From JANQIO01 sp965601975 (GTDB lineage: Bacteria; Pseudomonadota; Gammaproteobacteria; Pseudomonadales; Halieaceae): a stretch of 64,000 nucleotides of DNA. Location of the stretch: the NCBI GenBank assembly GCA_965601975.1, contig OZ271856.1:1364001-1428000 (forward strand), read 5' to 3'. This document shows, in pieces, positions 33,786-43,114 of the stretch. A program made the position numbers and the translations under genes. Under the pieces are notes generated by a model, which saw only the letters and a program-made list of their open reading frames with translations, was not told the DNA's origin and did not search any database. Every line of letters begins with the position of its first letter. The stretch's first letter is position 1.

Positions 33786-36160
33786 TCGCCGTAGGGGGCC
33801 CAGATGGTCTTCACTTCGGTGGCCGCGCGCAGGTAGTCGAACCCTTCACCCTGCTTTGTATCCAGGAAGTTGCAGCGCTTGCCGTAATTGGCCCACACCG
33901 CCTTGAGGTTGGCGGCCGCGGCGCGTTCCACTACTGCGGCGCCCGCGGCACTGCCCCGGTACCAGAGGGCGTCGACGTTATAGTGCTCCGCCAGCACCTG
34001 CGACAATTCCTCCCGGTCGCCGCAGACAATATTGACCACGCCCCCCGGCAGGTCAGAGGTGTCGAACACCTGGTACAGGTCCAGGGCCGCCAGCGGGTAG
34101 CTTTCGCTGGGGATAGCGATCACGCGGTTCCCCATGGCGATGGCGGGCGCCACCAGTGAGATGAAGCCCAGTAGCGGAAACTCCCGGGGACAGGCCAGCC
34201 CCATCACGCCGCGGGGTTCATGAACGGACAGGGTAATCCCGCGCAGGGGCGTGGCGTGGGTGCGCCCGTCGAACTTGTCGGTCCAGGCAGCGTAGCTGAA
34301 CAGCCGGCTGATGGCGGCTTCGACTTCCCTGCGGGCGTCCCGTTTGCTCGCCCCGGCTCGTGCCAGCCGCTCGCTGAACTCCGCGGCCCTCACATCCAGG
34401 TTTTCGGCGATGTAGTACATCACCTGGGCGCGGTTGTGACTGCTGGCCTTCGACCAGGCCTCGGCCTTGGCCGCGGACTCCACCGCATTGCGAATATCCT
34501 TGCGGTTGCCGATACCGACCTCGCCCAGTGTCTCTCCCCCGGGAGAGACCACGCTGCGGCTGTAGCCGGAATCGGCCCGCACCTGCTTGCCGCCGATGTA
34601 GAATTTGGGCGTGCGGTCGATGCCCGCGCCGTCGCCGGCGGCGGGCACATGCTCCGGCAGCGGCGCTTCCTCGACGCTATCCAGGCCCGCTTCCCAGCGC
34701 GGCTGGAGGTATTCGTACATGCCGGCCTTGCCGCCTTCCCGCCCGAAGCCGGACTCGCGCACACCGCCAAAAGCGGCGGCTGCATCGAACTGGTTGGAGC
34801 AGTTCACCCAGACCACGCCGGCCTTGAGCTTGGGGGCAATATCCATGGCCAGGTTGATGTTCTCGCTCCAGACGCTGGCGGCGAGGCCGTAGCGGGTGTT
34901 GTTCGCCAGCGCGATCGCCTCGCCGGGGGTGCGGAAGCTCATGCTCACCAGCACCGGGCCAAAAATCTCTTCCTGGGCGACCTTGAAACTCGACTCCACG
35001 TTGAGCATCAGGGTGGGTGGGTAAAAGCAGCCGTTCGTGTGCTCACCCACCAGGCAGTCGGGCTGGTAGAGTTCGGCGCCCTCGGCCACACCTTCCTTGA
35101 CCCTTTGCTGGATCTGCTGCAACTGGATCGGGTCCGCTACGGCACCGATGTCGATGGCCTTGTCGAGGGGGTCGCCGACCCGCAGGGTATCCATGCGCCG
35201 CTTCAGCTTCGCGTGCAGCCGGTCGGCGATGCCTTCCTGCACCAACAATCGCGAGCCCGCACAGCAGACTTCCCCCTGGTTGAACCAGATGGCATCCACC
35301 AGGCCCTCGACCGCGCCGTCCAGATCGGCATCGTCGAATACGATGAAGGGCGATTTCCCGCCCAGCTCCAGGGTGAGCTTCTTGCCGCTGCCGGCAGTGG
35401 CGGCGCGGATGCGGCGGCCCACTTCGGTGGAGCCGGTAAAGGCTACCTTGTCGATATCGGATTGATTGATGAGCTGTTCGCCCACGGCGCCGTCGCCGGT
35501 GACGATATTGACCACGCCCGCCGGCAGTCCCACCTCGCGGCAGAGTTCGGCGAACTTGAGCGCGGTCAGGCTGGTGTACTCGGCGGGTTTCAGCACCACC
35601 GTGTTGCCGGCTGCCAGCGCCGGCGCCACTTTCCAGGCCAGCATCAGCAGCGGGAAATTCCAGGGGATCACCTGGCCGATCACGCCCAGCGGCTGGTAGT
35701 CGGCAAATTCCGTGTCCTGCAGCTGCGCCCAGCCGGCGTGGTGGTAGAAGTGGCGCGCCACCAGGGGAAGGTCGATGTCGCGGCTTTCACGAATCGGCTT
35801 GCCGTTGTCCAGGGTCTCCAGTACCGCCAGCAGGCGCGCATGTTTCTGGACCTGGCGGGCCAGGGCGTAGAGGAACTTCGCCCGCCGGTGCGGCGACAGT
35901 TTGGCCCAGGCTGGCTGGGCCGCCCGTCCTGCGGCCACCGCGGCCTCCACCTGCGCGCTGTCCGCCTGGGACAGGGTGGCCAGTACATCGCCGTTTGCCG
36001 GGTTTCGTGTTTCGAAGCTGGTGGCGGAGGGCGTGGAGAACTCGCCGTCGACGAAGTGGCCAAACGCCCGGCCGCGACTGTCCAGCCACTCCCGGGCGAG
36101 GCTGTCACTCTCCGGGGCCGGCCCGTAGTCCATAGTCTCCATGATTTCCTTGACGCTCAT
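33782..36160 (-). CDS. Two-domain aldehyde dehydrogenase, ALDH16 type
   Basis: At 792 aa this protein holds two ALDH modules. The first (residues 1-490) is complete, with IPWNFPLLMLAWK, the general-base glutamate in LTLELGGKSP and the nucleophilic cysteine in FNQGEVCCAGSRLL. The second (about 520-792) resembles the ALDH fold but lacks the catalytic cysteine motif. This matches ALDH16, described in bacteria and animals, where the second domain is structural. It follows deoC by 13 bases, so acetaldehyde from deoxyribose 5-phosphate cleavage is the likely substrate; longer aldehydes are possible. Confidence 0.85.
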   Translation of the reverse strand: MSVKEIMETMDYGPAPESDSLAREWLDSRGRAFGHFVDGEFSTPSATSFETRNPANGDVLATLSQADSAQVEAAVAAGRAAQPAWAKLSPHRRAKFLYALARQVQKHARLLAVLETLDNGKPIRESRDIDLPLVARHFYHHAGWAQLQDTEFADYQPLGVIGQVIPWNFPLLMLAWKVAPALAAGNTVVLKPAEYTSLTALKFAELCREVGLPAGVVNIVTGDGAVGEQLINQSDIDKVAFTGSTEVGRRIRAATAGSGKKLTLELGGKSPFIVFDDADLDGAVEGLVDAIWFNQGEVCCAGSRLLVQEGIADRLHAKLKRRMDTLRVGDPLDKAIDIGAVADPIQLQQIQQRVKEGVAEGAELYQPDCLVGEHTNGCFYPPTLMLNVESSFKVAQEEIFGPVLVSMSFRTPGEAIALANNTRYGLAASVWSENINLAMDIAPKLKAGVVWVNCSNQFDAAAAFGGVRESGFGREGGKAGMYEYLQPRWEAGLDSVEEAPLPEHVPAAGDGAGIDRTPKFYIGGKQVRADSGYSRSVVSPGGETLGEVGIGNRKDIRNAVESAAKAEAWSKASSHNRAQVMYYIAENLDVRAAEFSERLARAGASKRDARREVEAAISRLFSYAAWTDKFDGRTHATPLRGITLSVHEPRGVMGLACPREFPLLGFISLVAPAIAMGNRVIAIPSESYPLAALDLYQVFDTSDLPGGVVNIVCGDREELSQVLAEHYNVDALWYRGSAAGAAVVERAAAANLKAVWANYGKRCNFLDTKQGEGFDYLRAATEVKTIWAPYGE

Positions 36161-36173
36161 TGTCCGGCAGCCC

Positions 36174-37166
36174 TCACGCCATGGGGTGGCGGAAGCCCGC
36201 CGAGTAGCGACCGGTGGCGGTGTGTTCGAGCTGGCGCTCGATATCCCCCAGCAGGCTGGAGGCGCCGAAGCGGAACAGCTGCGGTTCCAGCCACGGACGT
36301 CCCAGTTCCTCTTTCAGCAGCATCAGGTAGAGCAGGGCGTCCCTGGCGGTGCTGATGCCTCCGGCGGGTTTGAAACCCACCCGATGGCCGGTCATCTCCT
36401 CGTATTCGCGGATCATACGCAGCATCACCAGCGTCACCGCCAGTGTTGCATTGACGGGCTCCTTGCCGGTAGACGTCTTGATGAAGTCTGATCCCGCCAT
36501 CATGCAGACCATGGACGCCCTGGCCACGGTGCGCAGGGTCCCCAGTTCGCCGGTGGCGAGAATGGACTTCATGTGAGCGGGCCCGCAGGCCTCGCGCATC
36601 GCCTTCACCTCGTCGTAAAGCGCCTGCCAGTTGCCCGTAAGCGCGTGCCGGCGCGAGATCACGATGTCGATTTCGGTGGCGCCCGCCGCCACCGAGGCGC
36701 GAATTTCCGCCAGGCGGGTGTCCAGGGGCGACAGGCCCGCCGGGAAACCGGTGGAAACCGCAGCGAGTTCGATGTCGCTCCCGGCGAGGGCTTGCGCCGC
36801 GGTCGGCAGCATATCGTGGTAGACGCAGACGGCGGCCGTGGTCAGTTCCAGGTCGTCAGCGCCCAGTGCCGCGAGGATATCCGGGCTGACCGGGTTGCGG
36901 GCCTTGGCGCAAAGCCGGCGCACGCGCCCCGCGGTGTCATCACCGGCCAGGGTTGTGAGGTCAATCAGGGATACGGCTTTCAGCAGCCAGGCAGCCTGCC
37001 AGTCTTTCTTGACCGTGCGTCGGCCCCCAAGCGCGCCCACGCGCCGATCCACGGCGCTCAGGTTTACTCTGAGAGGCTCCACGCAATCCAGGTTCAGGGG
37101 GGTGCCTGGGTTTCGCCCCGCACCCCCATCCAGGGCGCGCAGGGTCGGGGTCGTTTCGCTTGCCAT
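36174..37166 (-). CDS. deoC: Deoxyribose-phosphate aldolase
   Basis: The enzyme cleaves 2-deoxyribose 5-phosphate to acetaldehyde and glyceraldehyde 3-phosphate. The 330-aa product is of the longer DeoC type. The Schiff-base lysine is in FIKTSTGKEP, and ATEIDIVISRRHAL and GFKPAGGIST are conserved blocks. GGAGCAGGT precedes the ATG. The aldehyde dehydrogenase downstream would remove acetaldehyde. No thymidine phosphorylase or phosphopentomutase gene is nearby. Confidence 0.92.
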   Translation of the reverse strand: MASETTPTLRALDGGAGRNPGTPLNLDCVEPLRVNLSAVDRRVGALGGRRTVKKDWQAAWLLKAVSLIDLTTLAGDDTAGRVRRLCAKARNPVSPDILAALGADDLELTTAAVCVYHDMLPTAAQALAGSDIELAAVSTGFPAGLSPLDTRLAEIRASVAAGATEIDIVISRRHALTGNWQALYDEVKAMREACGPAHMKSILATGELGTLRTVARASMVCMMAGSDFIKTSTGKEPVNATLAVTLVMLRMIREYEEMTGHRVGFKPAGGISTARDALLYLMLLKEELGRPWLEPQLFRFGASSLLGDIERQLEHTATGRYSAGFRHPMA

Positions 37167-37249
37167 ACCTGCTCCGCCCGTTGCCGAGCGGCGATATTTA
37201 TCTACAGGGTGAGTCTAGCGCAATTGGACCCGTTACCGTGAGGTGGAGT

Positions 37250-37939
37250 TCAGGCGGCGCGGGCGTCGAAGAACTGTCCGAGGGTGAAACCCTGGTCGAG
37301 ATCGCGCATGACCTGGGCCGCACCGCTGTAGTCCTGGCTCAGGGTATTTGCGCCGGGGGTAGCCACACAGCGCAGTCCTGCGTCCAGTGCGGCGCGCAGC
37401 CCGGACTCGCTGTCCTCGATGGCGAGGGCGTTCAGCGGGCTCAAGCCCAGCGTTTCGAGACAGTGACGGTACACGTCGCCGTTGGGCTTGGGTGCGTTGA
37501 CGTCTGAGCGATCCGTGATGACGGCAAAGGTCTGTGGCTCGATGCCGACGGCCTCGAGCAGCAGGCCCAGCGTGGTTTGATCGGTGGTAGAGGCGAAGCC
37601 CAGCAGGACCTGCTGGTCCTGGCACTCCGCCAGCAGGCGGGCGACACCGGGGCGGGGCGGCAGTCCACCCTGTCGCAGGCGCGCATGAAAGTGCGCGGTC
37701 TTCCGCTCGTGCAGGGCGATTGCCGCGTCCCTGCCGAATTCGACCAGGCCGCGGGAGCGTGCATAGTCTGCGATACGGCCTGCGCCGCCGGCCCGCGCCA
37801 GCATGCTGCGGTAGGTCCTGCGGTCCCAGTGCCAGTCCAGGCCGGCCTCGCGAAACGCCTGGTTGAAGGCCTCCCGCTGGAGCTCCGAGGTTTCAACGAT
37901 GGTGCCGATCCCGCCAAACAGTACAGCGCGTGTGCTCAT
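37250..37939 (-). CDS. HAD-superfamily (CbbY-like) protein lacking the catalytic aspartates
   Basis: The 229-aa product aligns by eye with HAD phosphatases of the CbbY/beta-phosphoglucomutase group: FNQAFREAGLDWHWD in the cap, motif II FASTTDQ, motif III lysine in NAPKPNGDVY and motif IV AIEDSESG. Motif I, normally DxDGT, reads FGGIGTIVETS, so both the nucleophile and the acid/base aspartate are gone while the following GT is kept. GGAG six bases upstream selects the ATG at 37939 over a GTG 12 bases earlier. It is probably not a conventional phosphatase. Confidence 0.8.
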   Translation of the reverse strand: MSTRAVLFGGIGTIVETSELQREAFNQAFREAGLDWHWDRRTYRSMLARAGGAGRIADYARSRGLVEFGRDAAIALHERKTAHFHARLRQGGLPPRPGVARLLAECQDQQVLLGFASTTDQTTLGLLLEAVGIEPQTFAVITDRSDVNAPKPNGDVYRHCLETLGLSPLNALAIEDSESGLRAALDAGLRCVATPGANTLSQDYSGAAQVMRDLDQGFTLGQFFDARAA

Positions 37940-37999
37940 GCCCGTCTCCACATATTGAGTTGGTCTTGTCCAATACGCGGAAACGCCGGCGTCGGTCCA

Positions 38000-38746
38000 C
38001 TATTGGGCGGTCCAACCCCCGTCGACCTTGAGGCTGTCGCCGGTTACCAGCGAGGAGGCGGGGCTTGCCAGGAACAGGACGGCATTGGCGACTTCCTCCA
38101 CCTGGCCCACGCGCGCCATGGGAATCTTGCCCAGTACTTCGGACTTGAAGCCCTCGTCCGCCAGCATGGGCGCCGTCATCGGCGTTTCGATAAAGGTGGG
38201 GGCCACCGCGTTGACCCGAACTCCGAGGGGCGCCAGTTCCACGGCCATGGCCTTGGTCAGCCCCTCGATGGCGTGCTTGGTGGTGCAGTAGACCGTGCGG
38301 CGGGCGGCGCCGATATGACCCATCTGGGACGACATGTGAATGATGCTGCCGGCGCCCCGGGCCGCCATGATTCGTGCCGCGGCCTGGGCGGTCAGGAAGG
38401 CCGTGCGCACGTTCAGGTCCAGCATCAGGTCAAGGGCCTCGGTATCAACCTCCAGGAAGGGCTGGGGCCGGTTGGTGCCGACGTTGTTGACCAGGATATC
38501 GAGGGAATCCAGGGCACCGAGACGCTCCAGGAAGGCGGCGGTGGTGACATCCTCCTGCCAGCCGGTGATTTGCCCGGGGTGGGCGGCTTCCAGGGCTGCG
38601 AGGTCGTCCCCGGAGCGGGCGACGGCAATAACGCTGGCGCCGGCAACGGCCAGCGCTTCAGCACAGGCGCGGCCGATGCCGCGGCCGGCGCCGGTGACCA
38701 GGGCGACCTGTCCGGTCAGATCGAAAGCATTGGGGGGCGTCGGCAT
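38000..38746 (-). CDS. SDR-family oxidoreductase
   Basis: The 248-aa classical short-chain dehydrogenase has the cofactor motif TGAGRGIGRA, NNVGTNRP, the catalytic serine in HMSSQMGH, YCTTK (Y-x3-K) and a C-terminal DGGWTAQ. The ATG at 38746 (MPTPPNAFDLTG) is the natural start. It is divergent from the LacI regulator, so it probably belongs to that regulon. The substrate is likely a sugar-like or hydroxyacid alcohol; this is not determinable from sequence. Confidence 0.85.
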   Translation of the reverse strand: MPTPPNAFDLTGQVALVTGAGRGIGRACAEALAVAGASVIAVARSGDDLAALEAAHPGQITGWQEDVTTAAFLERLGALDSLDILVNNVGTNRPQPFLEVDTEALDLMLDLNVRTAFLTAQAAARIMAARGAGSIIHMSSQMGHIGAARRTVYCTTKHAIEGLTKAMAVELAPLGVRVNAVAPTFIETPMTAPMLADEGFKSEVLGKIPMARVGQVEEVANAVLFLASPASSLVTGDSLKVDGGWTAQ

Positions 38747-38925
38747 GGCTGGACCTCGAGCGAAAACGGGCCTTGCAGTGTAGGCGCTGTGTGCATTCGG
38801 AGTCAAAAGCTTCAGGCCGCGCCAGCACTGGGCTCCTGCGGGTAGGGCCGGCATCGTCTGAGGCAATGATTGCAACAAGATGCAAGAGCGCTTAGCATCA
38901 ACAGTCCTCTGAATCGGGCCAGACG

Positions 38926-39948
38926 ATGACAGATAAGAACGCCCAGCGGCCCCAGAAGCGGAAACCCACGTCCTACGACGTGGCGCGGCACGCGGGGGTC
39001 TCCCAGTCCGCGGTCTCCCGCTGCTTCAAGCCCGGCGCCAGCGTGTCCAAGAAGATGCGCGAGCGGGTCATGAAATCCGTGCGCGAACTCGGGTATACGC
39101 CCAACGCCATCGCCCGGGGCCTGATTACCCGCCGCTCCAACATGGTGGCGGTGATCATTTCCAACCTGCACTTTTATCCGGAAGTACTCTCGGAGATCAG
39201 TGAGCGCTTCTCCGAACGCGGCGTGCACGTGTTGCTGTTTACCCTTGACCATGAGAGCGACGTGACCCGGGTGCTGGACCAGGTCTGGCAGTACCAGGTG
39301 GACGGCGTGGTGGCGGCGGCCCACCTGTCGGCGGAGCAGGTGGCACAGTTCCAGGAACGCCACATCCCGCTGGTGTTCTACAACCGCTCCTACCAGGACC
39401 TGCCGGTGTCTTCGGTCTGTTGCGACCAGGTGGAGGGCGAACGCCAGCTGGTCAATTTGCTGGTCGGCTCCGGCAATCACCGATCATTTGCCGTGATCAG
39501 CGGCCCCGCGGATTCCGTGGTCAGCATGCAGCGCACCCAGGGTGCTATCGACCGGCTGCGCGACCTGGGCGTCGACGACATCACGGAAGCGGCGGGAGAA
39601 TACAGCTACCAGTCCGGCCGCCGTGCCCTGCTGCAGATCGTGGAGTCGAGAGGGTCCGCCCCGGATGCGGTGATCTGCGCCAACGACATGATGGCGCTGG
39701 GGGTCATGGATGAGCTGCGCTATCACCTGGAGCTGGATGTGCCGGGCGACGTGTCGGTGGTGGGCTTCGATGGGGTGCGAGCCGCCCACTGGGCGAGCTT
39801 CGATCTCGCCACCATTGAGCAGCCGGTGGAGAGCATGGCCGAGGCCGCAGTATCGATGCTGATGGAGCGCATCGATAACGACGCGCTGCCCCCCGAAAAG
39901 CGCACGTTTTCCGGCGTCCTCCGCGCCGGCGCCACGGTGCGCGGCTAG
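38926..39948 (+). CDS. LacI-family transcriptional regulator
   Basis: The 340-aa repressor has an N-terminal helix-turn-helix (TSYDVARHAGVSQSAVSRCF) and hinge (PNAIARGLITRRSNMVAVI), then a periplasmic-binding-protein-like sensor domain ending with the family's DVSVVGFDGVRAA and LATIEQPVESMAEAA. It lies between the divergent SDR gene and the downstream hydrolase/MetE-like/aldolase genes and probably controls both sides. Confidence 0.92.
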   Translation: MTDKNAQRPQKRKPTSYDVARHAGVSQSAVSRCFKPGASVSKKMRERVMKSVRELGYTPNAIARGLITRRSNMVAVIISNLHFYPEVLSEISERFSERGVHVLLFTLDHESDVTRVLDQVWQYQVDGVVAAAHLSAEQVAQFQERHIPLVFYNRSYQDLPVSSVCCDQVEGERQLVNLLVGSGNHRSFAVISGPADSVVSMQRTQGAIDRLRDLGVDDITEAAGEYSYQSGRRALLQIVESRGSAPDAVICANDMMALGVMDELRYHLELDVPGDVSVVGFDGVRAAHWASFDLATIEQPVESMAEAAVSMLMERIDNDALPPEKRTFSGVLRAGATVRG

Positions 39949-39952
39949 CGCT

Positions 39953-40654
39953 GTGATTTCTTCGCTGCTGCTGTTGCCCGGCATGATGTGCGATCACCGA
40001 CTGTGGCGCCATCAGTGCGAGGCGCTGGCCGGTGATGTACCGGTTCACGTCGGCGATATCAGCGGCGCTGACAGCATCGCTGAAATAGCGGCTCAGGTGC
40101 TGGCGGAGGCGCCGCCGCGGTTTTCCCTGGCGGGCCTGTCCATGGGCGGGATCGTCGCCTTCGAGATGTGGCGGCAGGCGCCGGAGCGCATCGAGCGCAT
40201 GGCGCTGCTGGACACCAACTACCGCGCCGACGCTGAAGATCGCCGCATGCTCCGCAACCAGCAGATTCATGCCGTCAGGGCGGGCGAGCTGATGTCGGTG
40301 CTGCGCGATGAACTGAAACCCAACTACCTGGCGCAGGTGCATCGCGACAACACGGAGCTGCTGGACGAAGTCCTGGCAATGGGTATGGAGCTGGGAGAAG
40401 ACGTCTTCATAGACCAGTCCCTGGCATTGCGGGACCGCCCGGACAGTGAGGCGACGCTGCCCAACATTACCTGCCCGGTGCTGGTGCTGTGCGGCGCCGA
40501 GGACACGCTGTGCCCGGTGTCGCTGCACGAAACCATGGCCGCAAGAATCGACAACGCCGAACTCGTGGTGGTCGAGGAATGTGGCCACCTGTCCACGATG
40601 GAACAACCCGAAGCGGTGAACAGCGCCATGGCGCGCTGGCTCGCCGCGGCCTAA
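39953..40654 (+). CDS. Alpha/beta hydrolase
   Basis: The 233-aa product has the nucleophile elbow GLSMGG (S63), an acid in CGAEDTLCPV and a terminal histidine in EECGHLSTMEQPE. The GTG start is four bases after the regulator stop. It resembles lactonase or ester-hydrolase members such as enol-lactone hydrolases, but no substrate can be assigned. It begins a run of three closely spaced genes. Confidence 0.85.
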   Translation: MISSLLLLPGMMCDHRLWRHQCEALAGDVPVHVGDISGADSIAEIAAQVLAEAPPRFSLAGLSMGGIVAFEMWRQAPERIERMALLDTNYRADAEDRRMLRNQQIHAVRAGELMSVLRDELKPNYLAQVHRDNTELLDEVLAMGMELGEDVFIDQSLALRDRPDSEATLPNITCPVLVLCGAEDTLCPVSLHETMAARIDNAELVVVEECGHLSTMEQPEAVNSAMARWLAAA

Positions 40655-40664
40655 GGAGATAACA

Positions 40665-41819
40665 ATGCAAATCAGCCGCGACCGTATCCTGACCACCCAC
40701 GTTGGCAGTCTGCCGCGCTCAAAAGCCGTGACCGACGGCGTTTTCGCCCGGGAAAACGAGCAGCCCTACGATCCCGATGCGCTGGCGGTTACGATCCGCG
40801 AGGCGGTCGACACTGTCGTTGCGCGCCAGGTGGAGACTGGCGTGGACATCGTCAGCGACGGCGAAATGAGCAAGATCAGCTACGCCACCTACATCAAGGA
40901 TCGTATTACCGGCTTCGAGGGCGACAGCGAGCGCAATCCGCCCTCGGACCTTGAGGAGTTCCCCGGCTTCCTGCAGCGCCAGGCCAGCTCAGGCGGCACA
41001 CCCAGCTATCGGCGCCCCTGCTGTGTGGGCGATATCGCGGTGAAGAGCTCCGCGCCGCTGGAGGAAGATCTCGACAATTTTCGTTCAGCCGTGGATGCCC
41101 ACGGGCCGACAGAGGGCTTCATGAACGCCGCCTCGCCGGGGGTGATCGCCCTGTTTCAGCCCAACCACCACTACCCGGGCCACGAGGAATACCTGCAGGC
41201 ACTGGGAGAGGCCATGCGTCCGGAGTACGAGGCCATCGTCGAGGCGGGGTTCATCCTGCAGCTGGATTCCCCCGACCTGGGCCTGGGTCGGCACATGATG
41301 TTCAAGGACAAGCCGGAGGAAGAGTACCTGGCCCTGGCCAACCTGCATGTGGACGTATTGAACGAGGCGCTGCGCAACGTGCCGGCGGAGAAAGTTCGCC
41401 TGCATGTGTGCTGGGGCAACTACGAGGGGCCGCATCACCACGATGCACCCATGGAGCTGGTGCTGCCGGTCGCCCTGCGCGCCAAACCCCAGGCGCTGCT
41501 GTTCGAGTCCTCCAACCCGCGCCATGCCCACGAGTGGGAGGTGTTCGCCCAGGCGGACATCCCGGACGACAAGGTGCTGGTGCCCGGCGTGATCGACTCC
41601 ACCACCAACTTCGTCGAGCACCCGCGGCTGGTCGCCCAGCGCATCCTGCGTTTCACGGACATCGTCGGCCGCGAGCGGGTCATCGCCGGCACGGATTGCG
41701 GCTTTTCTACCTTCGCCGGCTTTGGCGCCGTGGATGAAGACATTGTTTACGCCAAACTGGGCGCCATGGCAGAGGGCGCGGCCCTGGCATCGCGGAAGCT
41801 GTGGGGTGCCGCCGCATGA
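40665..41819 (+). CDS. MetE-like zinc-dependent transferase (methionine synthase II / EaCoMT superfamily)
   Basis: The 384-aa product has only the catalytic half of cobalamin-independent methionine synthase: it begins RILTTHVGSLPRSK and has probable zinc ligands H247 and C249 (RLHVCWGNYEG), E281 (LLFESSNPRHAHE) and C345 (AGTDCGFS). It lacks the MetE N-terminal half, so it is not a standard methionine synthase. Size and motifs also fit epoxyalkane:coenzyme M transferase relatives. AAGGAG precedes the ATG, and the stop overlaps the aldolase ATG. The likely role is thiol alkylation or cleavage of a C-S, C-O or C-C bond in a catabolic route. Confidence 0.75.
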   Translation: MQISRDRILTTHVGSLPRSKAVTDGVFARENEQPYDPDALAVTIREAVDTVVARQVETGVDIVSDGEMSKISYATYIKDRITGFEGDSERNPPSDLEEFPGFLQRQASSGGTPSYRRPCCVGDIAVKSSAPLEEDLDNFRSAVDAHGPTEGFMNAASPGVIALFQPNHHYPGHEEYLQALGEAMRPEYEAIVEAGFILQLDSPDLGLGRHMMFKDKPEEEYLALANLHVDVLNEALRNVPAEKVRLHVCWGNYEGPHHHDAPMELVLPVALRAKPQALLFESSNPRHAHEWEVFAQADIPDDKVLVPGVIDSTTNFVEHPRLVAQRILRFTDIVGRERVIAGTDCGFSTFAGFGAVDEDIVYAKLGAMAEGAALASRKLWGAAA

Positions 41820-42568
41820 CCTTTCGCGACAGGGTGCGGGCTCGCGAGCTCCTGGTCGGCACCTGGATCAAGACGCCTTCGCCCATGGTCTGCGAAGTGC
41901 TGGCCGCCTCCGAACTCGACATGCTGTGCCTGGACGCCGAGCACTCGCCTTTCGATCGCGCCGAGATCGACCAGTGCCTCTTCGCCCTGCGTAGCGGCGA
42001 TATGCCCGCCCTGGTGCGAGTGCCGTCCGCGGCCCACGAACACATCCTCAATGCGCTGGATTGCGGCGCTACCGGCGTCGTGGTGCCGCACGTCACGTCG
42101 CCCGAGATGGCGGAAGCCGTCGCGAAAGCCACCCACTTCGGGCCCGGCGGGCGCGGATACGCGGGCTCCACGCGGGCCGCGGGCTATGGCGGCAAACCCA
42201 TGGGCGAACACCTTGCGACATCTGCCGCATCGAGCACGGTGATCGCCCAGATCGAAGACCTGGAAGCGCTGGACGCCATCGAGGATATCGCCGCGGTCGA
42301 CACCGTGGACTGCCTGTTCATCGGCCGTATTGACCTGACGGTCGCCCTGGGCGCCGATTCGCCGAAGGCGCCGGAAGTCATCGACGCCGTCGAGCGCATT
42401 TGCGCGGCGGGTAAGGCCGCCGGCCGCGCGGTAGGGATGTTTGTCGGCGACCTGGGTGAACTGCCGCAGTGGAAAGCAGCCGGCGCGAGTTTCTTCCTGC
42501 TATCATCAGATCACAGTTTCCTGTTGCAGGGCGCGAAGGCGCTCGCGACAAAGTTCAGGGACGGCTGA
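41816..42568 (+). CDS. HpcH/HpaI-family class II aldolase
   Basis: The 250-aa product shows GTWIKTPSP, the metal-site region LDAEHSPFDRAEI, GVVVPHVTSPEMAE, IAQIEDLEAL and IGRIDLTVALG, all typical of HpaI-type aldolases that split 4-hydroxy-2-oxo acids into pyruvate and an aldehyde. The ATG overlaps the preceding stop by four bases. With the LacI regulator, hydrolase, MetE-like protein and SDR it forms a degradation cluster for an unknown oxoacid or sugar acid. Confidence 0.88.
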   Translation: MTFRDRVRARELLVGTWIKTPSPMVCEVLAASELDMLCLDAEHSPFDRAEIDQCLFALRSGDMPALVRVPSAAHEHILNALDCGATGVVVPHVTSPEMAEAVAKATHFGPGGRGYAGSTRAAGYGGKPMGEHLATSAASSTVIAQIEDLEALDAIEDIAAVDTVDCLFIGRIDLTVALGADSPKAPEVIDAVERICAAGKAAGRAVGMFVGDLGELPQWKAAGASFFLLSSDHSFLLQGAKALATKFRDG

Positions 42569-42611
42569 GCAAGGCCGGCGACTGTCACAAATCTCTATGG
42601 AAGGAGCTCCT

Positions 42612-43043
42612 ATGAAAGCCATTATCGTTGGCATAGCCCTCACACTCTCCACTGGCATAGCAATCGCGCAACAGTCGTCGCGTGACAAATACGTGGAAAG
42701 CTTTGCGGAGTACTCCGGCAGCGCACTGGGACCCAGGTTGATGACCGCCCTGCAGCAAAAGGGTTTGACCGAGCAGGAGGCCCGCGCAAAGGTTGATCGC
42801 TTCCTGGCGGCATCCGTGGAATGCCACATGCTGGCCATGGACATGCATGCGCCGGAGATCAGCGCCGCCGCGTACGATGCGGTGTCCGCTGGCGGCAGCT
42901 ATCCGGATGCGAAAATGGCGTTTGAGCTCGCGCTCGGCGAGGCTATTCAGAGTGGCAACACCGAATCGATAGAAAAATTCAGGCGTGCGACCGAGTCGGC
43001 CCAGGCTTGTATCCAGGAAGCGCAGGCTGCCCTGGCGACCTGA
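42612..43043 (+). CDS. Secreted protein of unknown function
   Basis: The 143-aa product has a signal peptide (AIIVGIALTLSTGIAIAQQ, cleavage near residue 20). AAGGAG lies seven bases before the ATG. The mature part is helical with two cysteines (VECHML and QACIQEA) that could form a disulfide. I do not recognise a family. It is the first of a run of small plus-strand genes. Confidence 0.65.
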   Translation: MKAIIVGIALTLSTGIAIAQQSSRDKYVESFAEYSGSALGPRLMTALQQKGLTEQEARAKVDRFLAASVECHMLAMDMHAPEISAAAYDAVSAGGSYPDAKMAFELALGEAIQSGNTESIEKFRRATESAQACIQEAQAALAT

Positions 43044-43114
43044 AGTCGCTGGTTTCCCCTGGCGCGGCTCACGCGCCGCATGGGGTGATCTCGAAGTAGA
43101 AGAGAGGTGGCGCA

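Noticed and set aside
34220..36355. A 711-codon open frame opposite the aldehyde dehydrogenase gene.
   Set aside because: The minus-strand protein carries two ALDH modules with catalytic residues; the antisense product is low-complexity and motif-free.
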